Assembly (NCBI GenBank): GCA_002733335.1
Contig: NVVK01000023.1
Location: 29,667 to 40,303 of the forward strand
DNA from: Methylophaga sp.
GTDB lineage: Bacteria > Pseudomonadota > Gammaproteobacteria > Nitrosococcales > Methylophagaceae
DNA length: 10,637 bases
Direction: 5' to 3'
Shown here: positions 1-7,200 of the stretch, piece by piece
Layout: each line of letters begins with the position of its first letter
Numbering within the stretch: the stretch's first letter is position 1
Made by a program: the position numbers and the translations under genes
The notes under the pieces: model-generated
What the model saw: the letters and a program-made list of their open reading frames with translations, nothing else
What the model was told of the DNA's origin: nothing
Database searches by the model: none

Positions 1-1
1 T

Positions 2-1282
2 ATTGAAGGCAAGATTGAATCAATTGAACTAAGGGATCCCAATAGTCGTGTTAATACCTCAACCGCTTTTCCTTTTGCTGAAGAAAAATTACTCAACCTA
101 CGCGATATAGAACAAGGCTTAGAGCAAATTAATCGTTTGCAATCAAATCGAACTACAATGGATCTTGTGCCGGGAGAACTACCGGGTTCATCTGTTATTC
201 AACTTAAATCAACTACCACCAAGCCGTGGGTTGCTTCCTTATCACGCGATAACAGTGGTCAAGAGTCAACAGGCGAACTGATGAATGGATTGTTCTTAGG
301 TTTAGATAATCCATTAGGCTTAAATGATTACAGTTATCTTAATGTTCAAAAAGACAATACGCAGGCTAATGACAAAGCCAGCAAAAGCATAGCATGGCAC
401 TGGGATATGCCGCTGGGTTACTGGAATATGGGTGTTGACATCAACTATTTTGAATACTTATCTAGAGTTGTAGTTGAAAATATCACCAGTGCATTTGAAA
501 CATCAGGTACTAGTTTAAGCCAACAGCTATTTTTATCTCGCGTTGTGTATCGTGATCAAGATAGCAAGTTGAAACTTAACACTAGCCTTGAGCGAAAGAA
601 AACCCAAAACTTTATTGAAGATGTATTGCTTGATAGTAGTCGTGTATTGGGTATTGCCAATATTGGGTTGCAATATGATAAATATTTGCCAAATCAAAAC
701 CAATGGCAACTTGCTTTAAATTACTATCGCGGTCTAAGTTTATTTGATGCGCCCAAAGATGAAGAACGTGCCATGGGTGCACCCAAAGCACAATTTGATA
801 AGTTTAGTGCCAGCATTAACTATCAACAACACAGCGTATTTAAACTGAGTGAAAAAATAACGATCCCATTATTTTTTCAAAGCAAACTAAACCTACAGCA
901 CAGCAGTGACCGTTTGTTTGGCAGTGAACAAATAAGTATAGGCAGTTTATACACTGTACGAGGTTACAAAGGCAGCAGTATTTCTGCTTCGAGTGGTGCT
1001 TATTGGCGTAATAGTCTTACTTTGCCTTTTCGTATTCAGTCCGGTGACAGTATTTTACAAAGTATCAGCCCCTTTATTGCCCTTGATATAGGTACTATTC
1101 GTGACCGCGACCATGTTTATAGCAAAGATACCTATGCAAATTTAAAAGGCTGGGCAATGGGGGCACGGTTATCAGGCAAGTATTTCAGTATTAACCTAGT
1201 TTACGCAAAACCCATTGATAACCCTCGTTGGCTATCAGCTTCGCAAGAACAATGGTATTTCAATTTAAGCATGAATTTGTAA
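2..1282 (+). CDS. cdiB: CdiB/TpsB two-partner secretion outer-membrane transporter (5' truncated by window)
   Basis: This is the outer-membrane pore of a two-partner secretion system (ShlB/FhaC/HecB/CdiB family). It binds the TPS domain of its partner exoprotein in the periplasm and threads it to the surface. The frame is open from base 2, giving 426 visible residues. Family members are usually about 550-590 residues, so the signal peptide, the N-terminal helix and most of the POTRA domains lie upstream. Visible residues 1-57 look like the end of POTRA 2 (LNLRDIEQGLEQINRL, then LVPGELPGSS). The rest alternates polar and hydrophobic residues, as in a 16-stranded beta-barrel. At bases 956-967 there is VRGY, matching the diagnostic VRG(F/Y) tip of the L6 loop that folds back into the barrel. 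The protein ends in SMNL, not in the usual terminal Phe. The ATG at 158 and the TTG at 137 are internal codons and not starts. The cdiA start lies 9 bases after the stop, so the two genes are probably co-transcribed. Confidence 0.93.
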   Translation: MEGKIESIELRDPNSRVNTSTAFPFAEEKLLNLRDIEQGLEQINRLQSNRTTMDLVPGELPGSSVIQLKSTTTKPWVASLSRDNSGQESTGELMNGLFLGLDNPLGLNDYSYLNVQKDNTQANDKASKSIAWHWDMPLGYWNMGVDINYFEYLSRVVVENITSAFETSGTSLSQQLFLSRVVYRDQDSKLKLNTSLERKKTQNFIEDVLLDSSRVLGIANIGLQYDKYLPNQNQWQLALNYYRGLSLFDAPKDEERAMGAPKAQFDKFSASINYQQHSVFKLSEKITIPLFFQSKLNLQHSSDRLFGSEQISIGSLYTVRGYKGSSISASSGAYWRNSLTLPFRIQSGDSILQSISPFIALDIGTIRDRDHVYSKDTYANLKGWAMGARLSGKYFSINLVYAKPIDNPRWLSASQEQWYFNLSMNL

Positions 1283-1285
1283 GGA
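1281..1285 (+). promoter_or_regulatory. Ribosome binding site of cdiA
   Basis: AAGGA overlaps the TAA stop of cdiB (1280-1282) and lies 6 bases before the ATG at 1292. It fixes the cdiA start and suggests translation linked to the end of cdiB. I see no promoter in the 9-base gap, so the promoter is presumably upstream of cdiB, outside the window. Confidence 0.75.
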
Positions 1286-1291
1286 CACATC

Positions 1292-4200
1292 ATGAATAAC
1301 CGTCGATCACATAAACAAGTAGCAGGCACACCGCACTGGACAGCCAGACTAGCGGTATATGGTTTGTCATTCTTATTAGCTAGTCAACCGTTGATGGTGT
1401 CTGCACAAACCATTGTGGCGGGTACTACTGTCACCACGCAAACCACTGCAGCTAATGGTGTGCCGGTTATTAATATTGCTACGCCCTCAGCTAAAGGCGT
1501 TTCACATAATCAATTTCAGCAATACAATATTGATCAACAAGGTTTGGTTTTAAACAATGCTAAAGCAGGCACCATTACCCAATTAGGTGGTGCTATTAAT
1601 GCTAACCCTCATCTAAGAAACAGCAATGCTGCCAGCTTAATTATTAATGAAGTGATAGCCCCCAACCGTAGTCAACTTAATGGATATAGTGAAGTGGCAG
1701 GGGCTGCCGCCAATGTCGTGATTGCTAACCCTTATGGTATTAGTTGTAATGGCTGCGGCTTTATCAATACCCCAAGAGCCACATTGACCACAGGTACGAT
1801 CAACTTACACAATGGTGAATTAACCGGATTCACCGTTAATGGTGGCCAGATAAACATAGAAGGCCAAGGTCTTAATGCTGATAATATCAGTCAATTTGAT
1901 ATTATCAGCCGTGCTGTAACGGTCAACGCAGATATCCACGCACAGAAGCTCACTATAGTGGCAGGTCGAAACCAAATTGATTATGCAACTTTAAATGCCA
2001 CCAAGCTTAATTCAGCTGCCAGTACCACCGTTGACTTTGCCTTAGATTCATCCGTTCTAGGGGGCATGTATGCTAACAGTATTCGATTGATTGGTACCGA
2101 AGCGGGTGTCGGTGTACGCACTTTAGGTAACCTTGCCACTGACAGTGGTGATTTAACACTGAGTGCTGATGGTAAAATCAGTGTCAATAAATCACAAAGT
2201 GCACATAATTTAACCCTTATCTCAGCAAACAACGAGATTGAACTAAACGACAGAGTGCATAGTAACAATGTTATTGAATTACAGTCACAAACAACCGTAA
2301 GCAATAATGCCGCAGTAACAGCAGGGCAAAACATTAATGTGACTGCGACTAATCTAGAGCAACAAGGCACAATCGCATCAGGCGTCACTGTTCAAGGGCA
2401 AAACTACCAAATAACCCAAGTGGGCGATCTAACATTAAATATCAGCAACACAATAACAAACAAAGGCAAGTTACTCAGTGGTGGCTATACCAACATCACC
2501 ACAAATACGCTCAACAATCAAAATACTGCCCTAATTCACAGCGGTCAAACACTCAATATCAATGCAGACCAACTGCATAACCAAAAAGATATTAGCAGTG
2601 TAGACAAGCTCACCGTGCAATTAAGCGATACATTGACAAATAGCGGCAGCATTGAATCATCTGCAAACCTAGCAATTGATGTCGCCATCTTGACGAACAA
2701 CCAAGGCACCATTAGCGCTGTAGGCACCGCAGATAGTCATATCACCGCTACTGCTGCACTCAATAATAATCAAGGAACTATCGCTGCCAACGCGGGCACA
2801 CTTAGTCTAAGTGGCCAGACGATTAGTAATGATAGCGGTCAACTATTACATTCAGGCGATGGCGCGTTACGTTTAATCAGCAGCGGTATTATCAGCAACC
2901 GTAATGGTAACCTTGCCAGCAACAACACACTGGCTATTGTCAGTGGCACTAATAAAGACCAAGCCTTTGATAACACCACCGGCATCGTGGCGGCGAATGA
3001 GATTAAAATTGAATCAGGTGACGTGAGCAACCAAGGCGGCACGATAGAAGGCAACACACTTGAGCTAATGACCAACGGTGATCTACACAATGGTAGCGAC
3101 GCACAACTTAACACCGGTTTTATCAGCGCTTTAAGCACAAACGATGACAGCCTAAAGCTCAATGTGCAAGGTCAGTTTAATAACAGCACTGGCACCACCC
3201 AAACTAATGCCCAATCTGCCACAATAACAGCGAATAGTCTTAGCAATAACGGTAATTTAATTCATGCTGGCAATGGCACGTTTAATATCAATAGTACTAA
3301 TACAATTGACAATACCGCTGGTACGATTCTTAGCAACGGCACACTTAATTTAGCAGCAAGTGAATTGAATAACACTGCAGGTGAAGTACGTACAGATGGT
3401 GGCGATCTTAACCTTACACTGGCAGGTGATTTAAGCAATACATCGGGTCTTATCGAGGCCGGTGAAGCCCTAGCTATCTCAGCAGACAATCTTAGCAATG
3501 TAGACGGCCATATAAAAAGCATTGGCACTCAAGATGCCAGCATCAGCACCACAGGCCAGCTTGATAATAATTTAGGTTTTATTGAAAGCAATGCCGATAA
3601 TTTAACCTTATCGGGTAACAATTTTAGCAATGTGAATGGTCATATCACTCATGGCGGCACAGGTGCACTGCTCCTTAATGTTGGGGCGAGCATTGATAAC
3701 AGTCAAGGCAATATTGCCAGTGCAGGTGATTTTAGTCAGGTTGGTTTTACCCAATTCATTAATACTAACGGTGCATTGATTAACGCTAGAACGGTTTCAC
3801 TTGTGGGTGACACGATAGATAATAGCAATAGTGAAATTGTTGCGGGTGACATTTATATTGGTGTTGAGACACTCAATAATACAGATGGCATCATTAGTAG
3901 CCAAAACTATCTTAGTATTGGCGGCATAACTAATCTAATCAATACAGGTGGCTGGCTACAGTCTTCTGATACTTTAGATTTGACCGTGTACGCAGACTTT
4001 ACCCATGAAGGGAATATTAATGCGCTGAACTATGTCGGCATCACGGCTGACAACATTTTCATTGATACCACTTCATTGGAAGTAGATGGTGATCTTAATC
4101 TAACTGCTTGGGGTGACATTACCAACTACGCAAGTATATCCAGCAACCAAAGACTTTCTATAAATGGCGGTAATCTTGATAATAACGGCAGTATTAACGC

Positions 4201-7200
4201 TGATTTGTCAGTAGATTTAAGTCTTTCTAACATCGTCAATAATTTTGAAATTGGTTCATATCAAAATATCAATATTTGGGCGCAGCTTGAAAATTATGGT
4301 GGCATTGCAGCAGGTAACGACTTAGAAATATCTGGTGACATAGACAATTACGGCGCTTTATTTTCAGGCAATGACAGTCGACTTTATGCGTACAACCTTT
4401 ATAACCATGAAGGTGCCAATATTTTTAGCTGGAATAACCTAACCATTGCAGATTATGATTATTACGGTAGTAATACAATTATTAAAAGTAACAGCCTTAT
4501 TAATCATGCTGGCACCATTGAAGCCTTTAATGGTGATATTCTCATTAAAACCAGAACGCTTGAGAATAAAACCGATCTACCTACGATCACTAGTACCCGC
4601 CAGGTCACCAACAGCAATTTAATCTACCACCCACAAATAGGCGGCGCTATTTATACGGGATCTGTGGGCATGACACAGGCACAAGGTTATCCGGTATTGC
4701 AAGCCAGCCAGCCTGATGCACTCGCTATTTTTGAAACGTATGGCAGCAACGCCGCATGGAATTCTTTTTGGACTAGAGGGGGAAGTAAACGTGTTAAATG
4801 GTTTGATGTCAACGTTACCCGCACACGCCAACAAGCCGATCTTAATATCACCAACCCAGCTAACTTGGTGGCAGGTAATAACCTGATTATTGAAGCCGAT
4901 GATATTACCAATCAATTGAGTTTAATTGGCGCCGAAGGTGATATTCATATGACAGGGAATAATCTGAGCAATGTGGCCTTTTCACTCACCGACACTATCA
5001 CCGGCAACTGGCGTTTAGGCAGGGAGAAAAAAAGACGTGCCGTGCCACGCTCGGAGCCCAGTCAAAATAACTATTATGAGCAGGCGGGTAGCATTAACAC
5101 CAGCACCGTCATTGGCACCATAAACAGCACAATTCAAGCAGGTGGATCGTTAACAGGTGACTTTACTCACCGTATTGATAACCAAAATATCAAACAAAAC
5201 ACGGCAGGTTTAACTCACACGGAACAATTTGGCATGGGCGGCGGGGGCTTTGGTACCGGTCTTACTGCGATAACACCACAAGGTGTCGCCACGATTTCAG
5301 GCAGCACTACGCCTGCAGTGCTCAATGGTAACCTTGCCGCGCTTACGCCAGTGAGCTTGCAAACGCCGACATTTACCTTGCCTACAGGTAGCGGCTTATT
5401 TGTGGTGAATACCCAGCCAAATCACCCATATTTAATTGAAACCAATCCTACGTTCCTGAGCAATACCAACTTCACCAATAATCTGACTAGCACCAATCAC
5501 CTATTCACAGGTCTAGGCTTGCAAGCCGATCAATTCACCCAACGCCTAGGCGATGGTTTTTATGAAAGTCGCCTTTTGCGTGACGCGATTTTTGCTCAAA
5601 CCGGTCGACGTTATTTAACGGGCCAAAGCAATGACCAAGCCCAGTTTAAATACTTAATGGACAACGCCATCAGTGCCCGTGACAGCTTAAACCTAGTTTT
5701 AGGTGTTGCTCTTAATGCGGAACAAGTGGCACGCCTGACCCATGATATTGTCTGGTTAGTTGAGCAAAACGTACAAGGCCATTCTGTACTTGTGCCTCGC
5801 TTTTATGCTGCCACACTTAATGCCAATGATTTAAATGGTCAAGGTGCATTACTTGTCGCCTCCACTGTTGAGCTAACCGGCCAAGGTATCACTAATACCG
5901 GTACCATTGAAAGCGATACTAACCTGCAATTAACAAGCAACAGCGACCTACTCAACCGCGGCACGTTAAAAAGCGGCACAAATATTGAACTAGTAGCACG
6001 CAATAATCTATTTAATACCGGCGGTAGTATCTTTGCCAAAGGCGATATTGTACTCGTCGCCAGTCAAGGTAACATTGATATAGGTCGCTATACCGAGCAA
6101 CTGACTTCAACTATTGATGGTAGATTACAGCTTACGGATACCAGCACGTGGGTAGGCGATGCCTCAACTATTCAAGCAGGCGGCACGATAGACCTGCACG
6201 CGGGTAGTGATATTAACATTGCAGGCAGTACGATTAATGCAGATAAAAGCATAAATGCCAATGCAGGCAACAACCTCAATATCCAAACCGTAGCCACCAC
6301 CACCGATGTGCATGGTCAATCTGCTAACGGTCGTTTCAGCGTAGACTTTAAAGCCACCACCCTAGACCAACTCGCCAGCCAAATCCAAGCAGGCGAAGAC
6401 ATTAACCTAACCGCAGAAGAGCACATTGCCATTATAGGTTCAACGGTGACAGCAGCAGGCGATACTAACCTTAATGCCGGCAGCGATATTCAAATAGCCG
6501 CAGCACAGCAAACAAGCAGCTATAACTATGACAGCAAAAGCGGCGGCCGCACCACAAAAATAGAAGATAGAAGCACCACCCACCAACAAGCAACGATAGA
6601 TGCTGAAAATATCAACATCAACTCAGGCCGTGATATCGCAATAACAGGCAGTGACGTAAATGCAAGCAACGACATCAACCTGCAAGCACACGATAACATC
6701 ACCCTCGCCAGCGTAGAAAATAGCGAATATCACTACTACTTCCATAAAGCTAAAAAAGACTTTGGTCGCAAAAAAAGTGAAACCCTAGAAACGGAGCAAA
6801 TCCGTAATCTTGCCAGCAGCCTTAATGCTGGTAATGACGTACTCATCAACGTCACCAAAACAGAAGAAGATGCAGAAACAAACACCGTCTTAAGCCTCAA
6901 CACCCAAGCTAACGACGTACACATTATTGCCAGTGACATTAACGCAGGCAATGACATAGTCATTTATGCCGGAGACAACCTAAGCGCCCAAACCAGCACC
7001 GACTATGACTATCGGTTTCATGAAAAAACCAAAACAGGCTTATTTGGTTTAACGGGCAGCAGTGAAAGCACCACCACCAAAGCCACACGACAACAACAGG
7101 CTAATGTTAAAAGCGAACATGACATCAGCCTCAACGCCGGTAATAATATTGCCCTTATATCCCCGACACTGGATGCTAACAACAATATCGACATCCAAGC

